Shown here one piece after another: positions 25,345 through 34,716 of a DNA stretch of 64,000 bases. Under the pieces are notes generated by a model. The model was not told the DNA's origin, made no database searches, and saw nothing but the letters and a program-made list of their open reading frames with translations. The DNA is from Phyllobacterium sp. T1293. Lineage in GTDB: Bacteria > Pseudomonadota > Alphaproteobacteria > Rhizobiales > Rhizobiaceae. Positions within the stretch are counted from its first letter, which is position 1. Every line of letters begins with the position of its first letter. Both the position numbers and the translations under genes were made by a program. The stretch covers positions 625,001-689,000 of the forward strand of contig NZ_CP088273.1 in assembly GCF_020731415.2 (NCBI RefSeq). Direction: 5' to 3'.

Positions 25345-26529
25345 TCAAACTTTGACGAGGCGAGCGACGCCTTCGCCCCGGGTTGCGCCGATTGCGGTCG
25401 CCAGTGCCGTATCGAGGCTGCCGGAAGCGGCCTTTTCATTCTTCGCATCGATGGGCGGGAATGCTGTTCCGTGGAACAGGCTGAGCGCAGCCAGACCGAC
25501 AGCCAGCGGAAACTGTGCTTCGCGCAGATGGCCGATTTTACCCGCAACACCGCGAATAGCGGTGGAAGCGAAGACGTCAAGCGCAGCTTTTTCCGTGGAG
25601 GTAACGCCATGGGCACCGGTTGCACCCGAAACGATCAAACCGGCTGGCTTATCAGCGCTTGCCGCAGCAACCAGTTTCGCAATGGTTTCCTGCAAATCTT
25701 CGCGCTTGCGGCGGATCTGCGCGCTGTAAATGCCGTCAATTGCCGCATAGACGCGGGCACCGCGCTTGGCCGCATGGTCAGCACTCTCCAGCACGAGGAA
25801 AGCGCCGCCGGAACCGGTGACAACACCGCCGCCCGCTGTGCCTTCACGCTGCCAGAGCGGTGCCCAGCCATCGGTCTTCAACATGCCGTTCAGCTCATAG
25901 CCGAGCAGCATGTCAGGGTGTTCGGAATTGTAGGAGCCGCCGACGAGCGCATGGGTGCTCTGACCGGAGCGGATGCGCGCTGCGGCTGTATCAAGCGCGG
26001 AAATACCCGCGCCTTCTTCGCCCATGAATGTGCGCGACGAGCCAGTGACCTTGTGGACGATCGAGATATTGCCCGCCAGAAGATTGGACAACTGCGCCAG
26101 AAACAGGGTCGGGCGCAATTCGGTCGTCAGCTTCTCATTGAGCATTGTGCCGAGATCATTGCGCACGCGCGCTTCGGCAAGGATTTGCGTGTCAACGGTG
26201 ACATCACGCTCACCGCCACCGGCAGCAACCACCATGTCCATCGTCGTGCAAAGCGCTTCGTCGTCCTTGATCCCGGCGTCCTGCAGGGCAAGACCGGCGG
26301 CGTAGGTACCCAGACGCTGCCAGGTCTCCATCTGCCGCTGATCGCCGCGCTTCGGAATCTGGTTGTTCCAGTCGATTTCACCGAGCGGATGAACCGTATA
26401 GGGCTTGAAAGTCTCACTATCGATGCGTGGATCGGCTTTGCCATTCAGGGCCTGCCAATGGGCATCGGCGCCTTCACCCAGTGATGAGATCAGTCCGATG
26501 CCAGTGATAACGACGGTGTTGTTCTGCAT
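25345..26529 (-). CDS. Cys-less beta-ketoacyl synthase FabF2XL (chain-length-factor-like)
   Basis: A 394-residue ketosynthase homologue. The fold motifs are present: VITGIGLISSLGEGADAHW at the start, LAGNISIVHKVTG, GAHGVTSTEKAALD and GKIGHLREAQ near the end. However, where FabF enzymes have STACAAG, this protein reads FMGEEGAG, so Glu replaces the catalytic Cys. This is like the KS-beta partner of type II polyketide synthases. It probably forms a heterodimer with FabF1 and sets chain length. In the rhizobial gene order this is fabF2XL. The MITE-like element follows its stop by 5 bp. Confidence 0.88.
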   Translation of the reverse strand: MQNNTVVITGIGLISSLGEGADAHWQALNGKADPRIDSETFKPYTVHPLGEIDWNNQIPKRGDQRQMETWQRLGTYAAGLALQDAGIKDDEALCTTMDMVVAAGGGERDVTVDTQILAEARVRNDLGTMLNEKLTTELRPTLFLAQLSNLLAGNISIVHKVTGSSRTFMGEEGAGISALDTAAARIRSGQSTHALVGGSYNSEHPDMLLGYELNGMLKTDGWAPLWQREGTAGGGVVTGSGGAFLVLESADHAAKRGARVYAAIDGIYSAQIRRKREDLQETIAKLVAAASADKPAGLIVSGATGAHGVTSTEKAALDVFASTAIRGVAGKIGHLREAQFPLAVGLAALSLFHGTAFPPIDAKNEKAASGSLDTALATAIGATRGEGVARLVKV

Positions 26530-26580
26530 TTTCTCGCAGCACCTTTCATACGGTGCGCCCGGTTAGGTGAAGATGATCAG

Positions 26581-26599
26581 TCCGGACGTTGCGTCCGGA
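26581..26599 (-). other. Intercistronic hairpin after acpXL
   Basis: TCCGGACG-TTG-CGTCCGGA forms a perfect 8-bp stem with a 3-base loop, starting 2 bp beyond the acpXL stop and ahead of fabF2. No run of T follows in the direction of transcription, so it is more likely an mRNA-stabilising or partially attenuating hairpin than a full terminator. It would let AcpXL be made in excess over the enzymes that use it. Confidence 0.6.
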
Positions 26600-26601
26600 A
26601 A

Positions 26602-26883
26602 TCAGGCTTTTTTGGCGGCGACGAGTTCGTCGATCTTGGCGCAAAGGTTCTTCAGAACGAAGTATTCTTCGGTCGGAGCCTTGCCGTCATTGACTTCCTG
26701 CGTCCACTGCTCGAGCGGGATCTTGATACCGAAGGCCTTGTCGATCGCGAAAACGATGTCGAGGAAGTCAAGACTATCGATGCCGAGATCGTCGATCGTG
26801 TGGCTTTCCGGCGTGATGGAATCGCGGTCGATTTCGCTGGTTTCAGCGATGATATCGGCGACCTTGTCGAATGTTGAGGTCAA
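26602..26883 (-). CDS. acpXL: Acyl carrier protein AcpXL
   Basis: A 93-residue acidic carrier protein. The phosphopantetheine site is the serine of [15 protein letters not shown], and the sequence from [20 protein letters not shown] to the C-terminal ICAKIDEL-like end matches the special AcpXL of rhizobia, which carries the 27-hydroxyoctacosanoic chain for lipid A. I chose the TTG at 26881-26883 as start because AAAGGAAA lies a few bases upstream and the homologues begin here; a longer frame to 26922 would add unsupported residues. It is the first gene of the operon. Confidence 0.93.
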   Translation of the reverse strand: MTSTFDKVADIIAETSEIDRDSITPESHTIDDLGIDSLDFLDIVFAIDKAFGIKIPLEQWTQEVNDGKAPTEEYFVLKNLCAKIDELVAAKKA

Positions 26884-27012
26884 TTCAGTTTCCTTTTGCT
26901 TCCGGTGCCTCCGTAAAGGCACTGATGTCTAATGAGCCGGTATCTAGCGTTTTTCATGGCTAAGGGAAAGACCGAAATACCCTATCCATTGTTACTCCAG
27001 CATATTCCGTCG

Positions 27013-27600
27013 TCAGTCGAAAATTATCCTGCCTGCAATATGAACCGTTTCTCCAGCTTCTGGAGGTGAGACCACCACTGCTTCTGTCGGGCGCGGGGTA
27101 ATGCCAGTCAGTGCTGTTATATTGGCACGGTCAGTCATCATTACCAGATTGCCCGAACTTTTGAATTCGGCAATCAGGTCGCGAATTTGATCAATCTGCG
27201 ATTTTTGCGCGGTTTCGTCTTCGGCCAAAGGTCCAAGAGCACTTACGACTTCCGCCGGTGCCGAGCCAAATGCCAGCCGCGCGGTTTCCTGTGCATTGCA
27301 GACGGGACTGGTCAGCACCTTATCGATTCGCACGGCTTTTGCGGCAAAGCGCGCGCCGAGCTTTTGCGCCAGTTGATGGCCGCGATCCGAAAGCGTGCGT
27401 ATCTGCGTGCAGTCAGCCGAATTATCTGTGGAAGGACTCAAGGTCCCCGAAGAGTCAGCACCCTGCAGAAGGACCGTATAGCCGCCGCGCGCCAGTCTCG
27501 CCCAGGCGGCGTCGGTGGCGTATGCAGTTGGAATATAGAGGGAAACGCTTGATGCAAGCGTCAGTGTCAAAAAGGTAAAAAGTCGCAAAGGCTTCAACAT
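27013..27600 (-). CDS. Exported histidine-phosphatase-fold protein lacking the catalytic residues
   Basis: A 195-residue protein with a signal peptide (about residues 1-28, ending AYA). The scaffold matches small secreted histidine phosphatases: LARGGYTVLLQGA, ADCTQIRTLSDRGHQLAQKLG, DKVLTSPVCNAQETARLAFG. But the RHG catalytic motif reads LQG, the usual second histidine (VTH) reads MTD, and the Arg of SSPFCR is Asn. It is therefore unlikely to hydrolyse phosphate esters by the family mechanism. It probably has a binding or structural role in the periplasm. It is divergent from the AEC transporter gene. Confidence 0.7.
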   Translation of the reverse strand: MLKPLRLFTFLTLTLASSVSLYIPTAYATDAAWARLARGGYTVLLQGADSSGTLSPSTDNSADCTQIRTLSDRGHQLAQKLGARFAAKAVRIDKVLTSPVCNAQETARLAFGSAPAEVVSALGPLAEDETAQKSQIDQIRDLIAEFKSSGNLVMMTDRANITALTGITPRPTEAVVVSPPEAGETVHIAGRIIFD

Positions 27601-27701
27601 TCATTCTCCTTAGCGTGGAGATGGTGGTTTGGCGAAGAAAAATAAAGTGAAAAGCTGTGATTGCCTTGCATGGGCGTTATCGCGGGATTATTCCCGTAGC
27701 A

Positions 27702-28658
27702 ATGGGGCTCGTTCAAACAATCATCGTGGTTTTTGGAGTGATAGGCGTTGCTTATGCTGCGGCGCATTTCAAGCTGCTTGACGAGCGGGTGGGCGACGGG
27801 CTTTCCGAGTTTGTTTTCATGATCGCCGCGCCGCTTCTGCTGTTCCGCACCATGGTGACGGCAGATTTTCACGGCACCGCACCTTGGGGACTGTGGACGG
27901 CTTATTTCACCGGCTTGGCGCTGGCCTGGGCTCTTTCTGATCTTGCAATCAAAGTAATCTTCAAGCGGGATAATCGGGCAGGGGTGGTGGCAGGGGTTTC
28001 CGGTGCCTTTTCCAACCTTGTGTTTCTGGGCATGCCACTGATGTTAAGCGTTTATGGTCAGGACGGGTTTGCCATCCTGTCGCTGATTGTCGCTATTCAT
28101 ATGCCAAGTGTCATGGCCGCTTCGATTACCCTGCATGAGATTGCCCTGCGCCGTGATGGGGTGTTTGAAGGAGAGACCCGGATTGGCACAGTTGTCGCCT
28201 CGTTTTTCAAAAGCCTCCTGCGCAATCCCTTCGTCCTCGGTATTCTCGCGGGATGGCTGTGGCGCTTTACCGGGCTGCAATTGCCTGTTGTTGTCGATTC
28301 CCTCGTCCAGTTGCTGGGGAGTGTGGCGGGGCCGGTGGCGCTTTTTGCGATGGGAATGGGCTTGAAGAAGTTCGGCACGTCGGGGCATCTCGCGCCTTCG
28401 CTTGTCATTGCGGGTATAAAACTGTTTGTCATGCCCGCAATCGTGCTGGCTGTCGCGCTCCTCATCGGTCTTACGCCGTTTACTGCCAAGATCGCCGTGG
28501 TGTCGGCAGCGCTGCCTGCCGGGGTTAATTCCTATCTCATTGCCACCAAATTCAGGACCGCCGAGGCGCTGGCTTCCAATTCCATGGTTATAGCAACGGC
28601 GCTTTCCGCGGTGACAGTGGTGTTTTGGGCAAGTGTGGCTGTACACCTTTTTGGGTAA
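27702..28658 (+). CDS. AEC-family transporter (auxin efflux carrier superfamily)
   Basis: A 318-residue membrane protein with ten predicted helices. Family features are the N-terminal VFGVIGVAYAAAHFKLLDERVGDGLSEFVF, the central AGVSGAFSNLVFLGMPL, and the late LPAGVNSYLIATKF. Bacterial members move malonate, malate or other small organic anions; the substrate here is unknown. I prefer the ATG at 27702, which begins just before the first helix, over a GTG at 27657 that adds a hydrophilic leader. Confidence 0.85.
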   Translation: MGLVQTIIVVFGVIGVAYAAAHFKLLDERVGDGLSEFVFMIAAPLLLFRTMVTADFHGTAPWGLWTAYFTGLALAWALSDLAIKVIFKRDNRAGVVAGVSGAFSNLVFLGMPLMLSVYGQDGFAILSLIVAIHMPSVMAASITLHEIALRRDGVFEGETRIGTVVASFFKSLLRNPFVLGILAGWLWRFTGLQLPVVVDSLVQLLGSVAGPVALFAMGMGLKKFGTSGHLAPSLVIAGIKLFVMPAIVLAVALLIGLTPFTAKIAVVSAALPAGVNSYLIATKFRTAEALASNSMVIATALSAVTVVFWASVAVHLFG

Positions 28659-28810
28659 CTTAACGGTGTTGCAGCTTTGACCAAAAAAGAGCAGGGTAAC
28701 GGCATCGCTTCCATAGGACATCCATGGCATCTTGCGATGCGGGATTGTCCTTTCACGGAAATCACAAAATCAGTGGACCAAACGCTCCGCCTAGAATTTC
28801 AGGGAGAATT

Positions 28811-30271
28811 ATGATGTTGCAGAAATCCAGCCAGTTCATGAAACAGGCCAATCTGATCAATGGCGAATGGGTGGCCGCAGATTCTGGCAAGACGATTGAC
28901 GTCATCAACCCTGCAACCGGTCTGAAGATCGGTACTGTCCCCAATTCAGGCAAAGCCGAAACGCAGCGCGCCATCGAGGCGGCAGCGGAAGCGTTCAAGA
29001 CATGGCGCAAGACATCGGTACTGGAGCGCTCGAAACTGATGCGCAAGCTGCACGATGCGATCCTCGACAATCAGGATGCGCTGGCAGAACTTTTGACGCT
29101 GGAACAGGGCAAGTCGCTGACCGAAGCCAAGGGCGAGGTCGGCATGTCTGCCGCCTATATCCTCTGGTATGCGGAAGAAGCACGCCGCACCTATGGTGAT
29201 GTGGTTCCATCCCCGTGGGCTGACCGCCGCATTCTGGTAACGAAAGAGCCGCTCGGCGTCATCGGTGCGATCACACCATGGAATTTCCCATCCTCCATGC
29301 TTGCCCGCAAGATCGGTCCGGCACTGGCATCGGGCTGTACGGCTGTGGTCAAGCCTGCAACACAGACACCCTATTCGGGTCTTGTCTGGGGTGCTCTGTG
29401 CGAGGAAGTCGGTATTCCAAAGGGCGTAGTCAATATTCTGACAGGCTCTGCCTCGGAAATCGGCGGCGAAATCACCAGCAATCCGCTGGTTCGCAAGATC
29501 ACTTTCACTGGCTCAACGGAAATCGGCAAGATTCTGATCAAGCAGGCTGCCGATACGGTGAAGAAAGTTTCGATGGAACTGGGCGGCAATGCGCCGTTTA
29601 TCGTGTTCAATGATGCAGATCTGGACCGCGCCGTTGATGGCGCTATTGCAGCGAAATTCCGCAATTCCGGCCAGACTTGCGTGTGTACCAACCGCTTCCT
29701 CGTGCAGTCAGGCATCTATGACAAGTTTGTCGAAAAGTTTGCCGCGGCAACGGAAAAGCTGAAGATCGGCAATGGGCTTGATGCCGGAACGCAGCAGGGG
29801 CCGCTGATCGATGAGAAGGCCGTTGCCAAGGTGGAAGAGTTTATCGCCGATGCGAAGCAGAAGGGCGGCAAGATCATCACCGGCGGCAAGCGTCATGCGC
29901 TGGGCGGTAGCTTCTTTGAGCCGACTGTAATTAGCGATGCCAAGCCTGATATGCTGTTCACAACGGAAGAGATTTTCGGACCCGTTGCGCCCGTCTACAA
30001 GTTCGAAACCGAACAGGAAGCCATTGATCTGGCCAACAATACCCAGTTCGGTCTTGCCTCCTATTTCTACACACAGGATCTCGGACGGGTGTTCCGTGTT
30101 TCTGAAGGCCTGAAATATGGCATGGTCGGCGTGAATGAGGGCATGATCACCACGGTGGAAGCACCGTTTGGCGGCCTGAAGGAATCCGGTCTTGGCAAGG
30201 AAGGCGGTCATCAGGGCATCGAAGACTATCTCGACACAAAATATGTCTGCGTCGGCGGTCTGGGACTCTAG
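28811..30271 (+). CDS. gabD: NAD(P)-dependent succinate-semialdehyde dehydrogenase
   Basis: A 486-residue aldehyde dehydrogenase matching GabD, which oxidises succinate semialdehyde to succinate in the GABA shunt. Seen are PWNFPSSMLARKIGPALA, the cofactor loop FTGSTEIGK, the catalytic Glu in VSMELGGNAPFIVF and the nucleophile Cys in RNSGQTCVCTNRF. The ATG at 28811 has AGGGAGA just upstream; a longer frame from 28724 has a non-family leader. The aldose epimerase gene follows after 5 bp, so the two are probably cotranscribed, though their pathways differ. Confidence 0.9.
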   Translation: MMLQKSSQFMKQANLINGEWVAADSGKTIDVINPATGLKIGTVPNSGKAETQRAIEAAAEAFKTWRKTSVLERSKLMRKLHDAILDNQDALAELLTLEQGKSLTEAKGEVGMSAAYILWYAEEARRTYGDVVPSPWADRRILVTKEPLGVIGAITPWNFPSSMLARKIGPALASGCTAVVKPATQTPYSGLVWGALCEEVGIPKGVVNILTGSASEIGGEITSNPLVRKITFTGSTEIGKILIKQAADTVKKVSMELGGNAPFIVFNDADLDRAVDGAIAAKFRNSGQTCVCTNRFLVQSGIYDKFVEKFAAATEKLKIGNGLDAGTQQGPLIDEKAVAKVEEFIADAKQKGGKIITGGKRHALGGSFFEPTVISDAKPDMLFTTEEIFGPVAPVYKFETEQEAIDLANNTQFGLASYFYTQDLGRVFRVSEGLKYGMVGVNEGMITTVEAPFGGLKESGLGKEGGHQGIEDYLDTKYVCVGGLGL

Positions 30272-30276
30272 GAAAC

Positions 30277-31302
30277 ATGAATACCGAAATTTTCGGCCAT
30301 ACGCCCGATGGCGAGGCAGTTCATCGCATTACGATCTCTGGCGGTGGGCTGACCGCCAATGTCCTCACATGGGGCGCCGTCATTCAGGATTTGCGCCTCA
30401 AGGGGCACGATCATCCGCTCGTGCTCGGCTATCAGGATTTTGCCGATTATCCCGCGCATTCGCCCTATATGGGTGCAACGGTGGGGCGATCGATCAACCG
30501 GATTCGCGACGGCGAGCTTGTCATCGATGGCCAGACTTTTGAACTCCAGCGCAATTTCCATGGCGTTCATAACATTCACGGCGGTGATCATGGCGCAGGA
30601 CGGCGCGTCTGGAATGTCGTGGCTGTCGGCCCTGATTATGTCACGCTGACGATCATGCTCGGCGATGGTGAAATGGGCTTTCCCGGAAATCTCACCATCA
30701 CCTGCACCTATATGCTGGAGTCGAAGGGCACGCTGGTGGTGCGTCTTGATGCGGTGACCGACAAGCCGACGATCTGCAATCTGGCGCATCACAGCTATTT
30801 CAATCTCGATGATGGCGGGTTGACCGATGCGCTTGATCATCAGGTCAAGATCGGGGCGGATGCCTATCTGTCCGTCAATAGCGATCTTCTGCCCGATGGC
30901 CGGGTTATTCCCGTTGCCGGAACAACGCATGATTTCCGCGAATACCGCACCATCCGGCGCGAGGAGAATGGCAAGCAGATTGTCTATGACAATAATTTCT
31001 GTGTTGCGAGCCAGCGCCATCCCTTGCAATGGGTGGCCTCAGCCAAGGGCGCAAAGAGCGGTGTTGAACTGAATGTGCTGACGACGGAGCCGGGTGTGCA
31101 GCTTTACGCTGGCAATACGCTGGGCGGGCGTCCGCCGCTTGGCCTGACAGGCCAGACCTATGGCAATTATGCCGGTTTCTGCTTTGAAACGCAGAACTGG
31201 CCTGACTCAACGCATTTCCCCTATTTCCCGCAGGCTATCCTGAGACCGGGGCAGGGATACAGCCACCTGACGCATTATGCGTTCAAGAAGAATAAAACCT
31301 AA
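30277..31302 (+). CDS. galM: Aldose 1-epimerase (mutarotase)
   Basis: A 341-residue GalM-family protein interconverting alpha and beta anomers of aldoses. The conserved sequence blocks are MGATVGRSINRIRDG, the catalytic His in CNLAHHSYFNLD and the catalytic Glu in GFCFETQNWPDS. Length is normal. It follows gabD by 5 bp, and its stop overlaps the convergent sugar-kinase gene by 4 bp. The C-terminal YSHLTHYAF segment is typical. Confidence 0.92.
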   Translation: MNTEIFGHTPDGEAVHRITISGGGLTANVLTWGAVIQDLRLKGHDHPLVLGYQDFADYPAHSPYMGATVGRSINRIRDGELVIDGQTFELQRNFHGVHNIHGGDHGAGRRVWNVVAVGPDYVTLTIMLGDGEMGFPGNLTITCTYMLESKGTLVVRLDAVTDKPTICNLAHHSYFNLDDGGLTDALDHQVKIGADAYLSVNSDLLPDGRVIPVAGTTHDFREYRTIRREENGKQIVYDNNFCVASQRHPLQWVASAKGAKSGVELNVLTTEPGVQLYAGNTLGGRPPLGLTGQTYGNYAGFCFETQNWPDSTHFPYFPQAILRPGQGYSHLTHYAFKKNKT

Positions 31303-32216
31303 TCTTTGAAGGCCTTGCGGGCTTCGTCCATTGGGGCGAGCGCGCCGTGAAACTCGACAACCCGCGCCGCAACCTTGTGCGCGCGGGCTGCCGCGGCCAC
31401 TGGTTCAAGACCGGCGAGACGCGAGGCGATGTAACCGCCATTAAAGCTATCACCAGCACCCGTCGTATCCACGGCATTGGCGCGCACGGCCGCTACCTGC
31501 TCATGTCTGCCATCGGCAACGACAAGAGCGGGCTCCGTGCCATCCTTCACGATAATTTCCTTCACGCCATAGGTGGTGATGCGTGCGGCGGTTTCTTCAG
31601 GCGTTGTATCGCCGAAGAGCGCATTTTCATCGGGGAATGTCGGCAGGGCAATGTCTGCGACATGGTAGGCGTCAATGAGGGCCTGTCTTGCGGTTTCGGC
31701 GTTTTCCCACAGACGTGGACGGTAATTCGCGTCAAATGCCACAAGTGTGCCCTGCCTGCGGGCATTGCTGACGGCATTTAGAACATTCTGGCGGCTTTTG
31801 GGGCTGAGAATGCCCATGGTGATCCCGGAAAAATAGATGATTTTTCGTCCATCCAGACTATGGGCGAGGGCCAGTGGATCATCGCCCAGATGACGGGCTG
31901 CCGAATCATTGCGCCAATAGGTGAAGGAGCGCTCGACGCCCGTCAGCGTGATGGCATAAACGCCGGGACGCGCACCGACAACGACAGGGCTATAGGCGGT
32001 GTTGATGCCGTTTTCCTTGAGGAATGTCCGCTGTTTGACGGAAAATGGATCGTCGCCGAAGGCTGTAACATAATCGACGGCGAAATCCGGATCGGTGAGG
32101 GCGCGCACATACCAGCTGGTGTTGAGCGTGTCACCGGCAAAGCCCATGCGCCACTGGTCGCCATTGGCCCCTGACAGTTCGATCATACACTCGCCGATGG
32201 CTGCAAACCCGCCCAT
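31299..32216 (-). CDS. kdgK: PfkB-family sugar kinase, probably 2-keto-3-deoxygluconate kinase
   Basis: A 305-residue carbohydrate kinase. The PfkB C-terminal signature with catalytic Asp is DTTGAGDSFNGGYIAS; the N-terminal GECMIELSG and WRMGFAGDTLNTSWYV segments resemble KdgK, which phosphorylates 2-keto-3-deoxygluconate at the end of uronate and pectin breakdown. The ATG at 32216 follows GGGAGGATTTC, a strong ribosome site, so the longer frame to 32276 is rejected. The substrate assignment is by similarity of the N-terminal motif and is less sure than the family. Confidence 0.82.
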   Translation of the reverse strand: MGGFAAIGECMIELSGANGDQWRMGFAGDTLNTSWYVRALTDPDFAVDYVTAFGDDPFSVKQRTFLKENGINTAYSPVVVGARPGVYAITLTGVERSFTYWRNDSAARHLGDDPLALAHSLDGRKIIYFSGITMGILSPKSRQNVLNAVSNARRQGTLVAFDANYRPRLWENAETARQALIDAYHVADIALPTFPDENALFGDTTPEETAARITTYGVKEIIVKDGTEPALVVADGRHEQVAAVRANAVDTTGAGDSFNGGYIASRLAGLEPVAAAARAHKVAARVVEFHGALAPMDEARKAFKD

Positions 32217-32361
32217 GAAATCCTCCCAAACATACGCCTGCCGCGAACTGATATACGAGTGCAATGCCGCTGTCATTTGCTAAAAATGCGGGCTGTCATC
32301 ATAGCTTAAACATGCAATGTTAGGCGGCAAAGACATTTGAACAATCCAAAAGGAGGTTTCG

Positions 32362-32979
32362 TTGTCTCGCGTTACGACAATCGAAGAACTTGAAGCCATT
32401 TATGGCAATGGAATGATTGCGGAAGCATCGACCGCCAAGGTAACAAACCGCATTATTCCGGAATATAGGGCCTTGATCGAAGGCTCACCTTTTGTGGCAC
32501 TTGCAACAGGCGGGCCCGAGGGCCTCGATTGCTCGCCGCGCGGTGATCTTGCTGGCTTTATCCGCATCCATGACGAGCGGACACTGATGATGCCTGACCG
32601 GCGCGGTAACAACCGCGTCGATTCCCTGCGCAATATTGTGCGTGATCCGCGCGTGGCGCTGCTGTTCCTCATTCCCGGACTTAACACGACATTCCGCGTC
32701 AATGGCCGGGCATTTATCGATACGACGCCCGAGTTGCTCGACAGTTTCATCATGGATGGCAAAGCACCGCGCTCGGTCATCACCATGGAAGTCGAAGAAG
32801 CTTATTTCCAGTGCGCGCGGGCGTTGATCCGTTCGGAATTGTGGAACCCAACGAAATTCCGCTCACCAAAGGAGTTTCCGACGCCGGGCCAGATGCTGGC
32901 GGCACTCAGCGAGAACCGCGTGGGCGGCGATACTTACGATAATGAATGGTCCGCGCGCGCTGCCAAGACTATGTGGTAG
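32362..32979 (+). CDS. Pyridoxamine 5'-phosphate oxidase-family flavoprotein
   Basis: A 205-residue split-barrel protein of the PPOX-like family (MSMEG_1061/FMN-binding type). Motifs are FVALATGGPEGLDCSPRGD, LMMPDRRGNNRVDSLRNI, VALLFLIPGLNTTFRVNGRA and, late, QCARALIRSELWNP. Such proteins bind FMN or related cofactors, but substrates are mostly unknown. The start is TTG at 32362, set by a strong AAGGAGG eight bases upstream. It is a single gene followed by the SulP transporter. Confidence 0.85.
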   Translation: MSRVTTIEELEAIYGNGMIAEASTAKVTNRIIPEYRALIEGSPFVALATGGPEGLDCSPRGDLAGFIRIHDERTLMMPDRRGNNRVDSLRNIVRDPRVALLFLIPGLNTTFRVNGRAFIDTTPELLDSFIMDGKAPRSVITMEVEEAYFQCARALIRSELWNPTKFRSPKEFPTPGQMLAALSENRVGGDTYDNEWSARAAKTMW

Positions 32980-33006
32980 ACTGCGCTCAATTCAGGGAGG
33001 CATCCA

Positions 33007-34716
33007 ATGGAACCGGCGCGTGCTTTCCAAACCATTACGAAGGGCAGGAACTGGCTGCCATTCCGCTCCATTGCCGGATGGAAACCATCTGACATCAATG
33101 GCGATGTCATTGCCGGTCTGACATTGGCAGCGATTGCGATCCCTGAGCAGATGGCAACGGCACGGCTTGGCGGTTTTGCCCCTGAGATCGGCTTTTTCGC
33201 GTTCATCGCCGGTTCGTTGGCTTTTGCCATCTTTGGCGCAAGCCGCCACCTTTCTGCCGGGGCAGATTCCACCATCACACCGATCTTTGCCGGCAGTCTG
33301 GCATTGCTTGCTGCCAGTGGATCGCCTGAATTTGGCCTGCTGGCAGCCGCCCTTGGTTTAATTGTTGGTTTGATCGTGGTGGCGAGTGGTGTTTTCCGGC
33401 TTGGCTGGATTGCCGATCTTTTGTCGGTGCCGGTAACAACAGGTTTTCTTGCTGGTATCTCTGTCCACATTATCATTTCGCAATTGCCGGGGCTTTTGGG
33501 TATCGCCGCACAATCGGGCGATGTCTTTCAACGGATATCGGCAACAATTGCCAGTGCGCCGCAAATCAACCTCTACAGCGTGGCGCTCGGTGCTGGCGTG
33601 TTCCTGATTGTGTTTCTAGCCGAACGCATCAATGCGCGGATACCCGGTGCTTTGCTTGGGCTTGTCCTGTCGACCCTTGCGGTTGTGTTGTTTAACCTTG
33701 AGAGCCGCGGTGTTTCGGTGCTCGGTGCGCTTCCCAACAGCCTTCCGCAGATTTCTGTACCGAAGGTTGGTTTTGAGGAACTGCGAAACCTGCTTCCCCT
33801 TGCTCTGCTTGTTGCGGTGGTTGTGATGGTGCAAACGGCGGCAACAACGCGGTCTTTTGTCTCGAAGGATGGCGAACCGCCCGATGTGAACCGCGATTTC
33901 ATCGGGGTAGGGGCAGGCAGTATTCTTTCCGGGCTTTTCGGTGCATTCCCGGTCAATGCCAGCCCGCCGCGCACAGCAATTGTTGCCGAAACCGGAGGTC
34001 GGTCGCAGGTCAGCGGGTTGATTGCAGCAGCGATCGTTCTGGCGCTGGTAGCGTTTGGCGGCCAGTTGCTGGCGCGTGTGCCACATGCGGCGCTGGCGGG
34101 TATCCTTCTCTTCGTGGCGCAGCGCATCATCCGCTGGCAGATCATTGGCGCCGTATACCGCGAGGCGCGGGGCGAATTTGCGCTGATCCTCATCACCATG
34201 GCCGCCATTGTCGCGCTGCCGATTGAATCCGGTGTAACGATTGGTATCGGGCTTTCTCTGCTGCATGGTCTGTGGGCGGTCATGCGCGCAAGGCCGATTG
34301 AATTTGAAAAGGTACCCGGCAGTTCCATCTGGTGGCCACCCAGTGCAGCAAAGGGCGGCGAAAAAATACCCGGTGTTCTTGTCGTCGCATTTCAGGCGCC
34401 CCTGTCGTTCGTCAATGCGGATGATTTCAAGCGCGGCCTGTGTGGGACCATTGATGCCAACCGGGCCGAGCTTAATCTGGTCGTGCTTGAGGCCAGCAGC
34501 ATCATCGAGATCGACTACACCGCGTCACAGGCTCTCGCCGATGTGATCAACTACTGCCGAACAGCTGGTGTAAAATTCGCCATTGCGCGGCTGGAATCCG
34601 TGCGGGCTCAGAATGCCCTGTCACGATTTGGGCTCATCGCGTTGATCGGATCGGACAATATTTTTCACAGTGTTGACGATGCCATCAGGAAACTGGCGCC
34701 GAGTGCGGAGGAATGA
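33007..34716 (+). CDS. SulP-family anion transporter with STAS domain
   Basis: A 569-residue inner-membrane transporter. About residues 1-420 form the multi-helix SulP domain, with the N-terminal signature GDVIAGLTLAAIAIPEQMATARLGG and the NASPPRTAIVAETGGRSQ region; residues about 450-560 form a cytoplasmic STAS domain. Members carry sulfate, bicarbonate or dicarboxylates; the substrate is not evident. The TGA overlaps the ATG of the ParB-like gene, so the two are coupled. Confidence 0.9.
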   Translation: MEPARAFQTITKGRNWLPFRSIAGWKPSDINGDVIAGLTLAAIAIPEQMATARLGGFAPEIGFFAFIAGSLAFAIFGASRHLSAGADSTITPIFAGSLALLAASGSPEFGLLAAALGLIVGLIVVASGVFRLGWIADLLSVPVTTGFLAGISVHIIISQLPGLLGIAAQSGDVFQRISATIASAPQINLYSVALGAGVFLIVFLAERINARIPGALLGLVLSTLAVVLFNLESRGVSVLGALPNSLPQISVPKVGFEELRNLLPLALLVAVVVMVQTAATTRSFVSKDGEPPDVNRDFIGVGAGSILSGLFGAFPVNASPPRTAIVAETGGRSQVSGLIAAAIVLALVAFGGQLLARVPHAALAGILLFVAQRIIRWQIIGAVYREARGEFALILITMAAIVALPIESGVTIGIGLSLLHGLWAVMRARPIEFEKVPGSSIWWPPSAAKGGEKIPGVLVVAFQAPLSFVNADDFKRGLCGTIDANRAELNLVVLEASSIIEIDYTASQALADVINYCRTAGVKFAIARLESVRAQNALSRFGLIALIGSDNIFHSVDDAIRKLAPSAEE

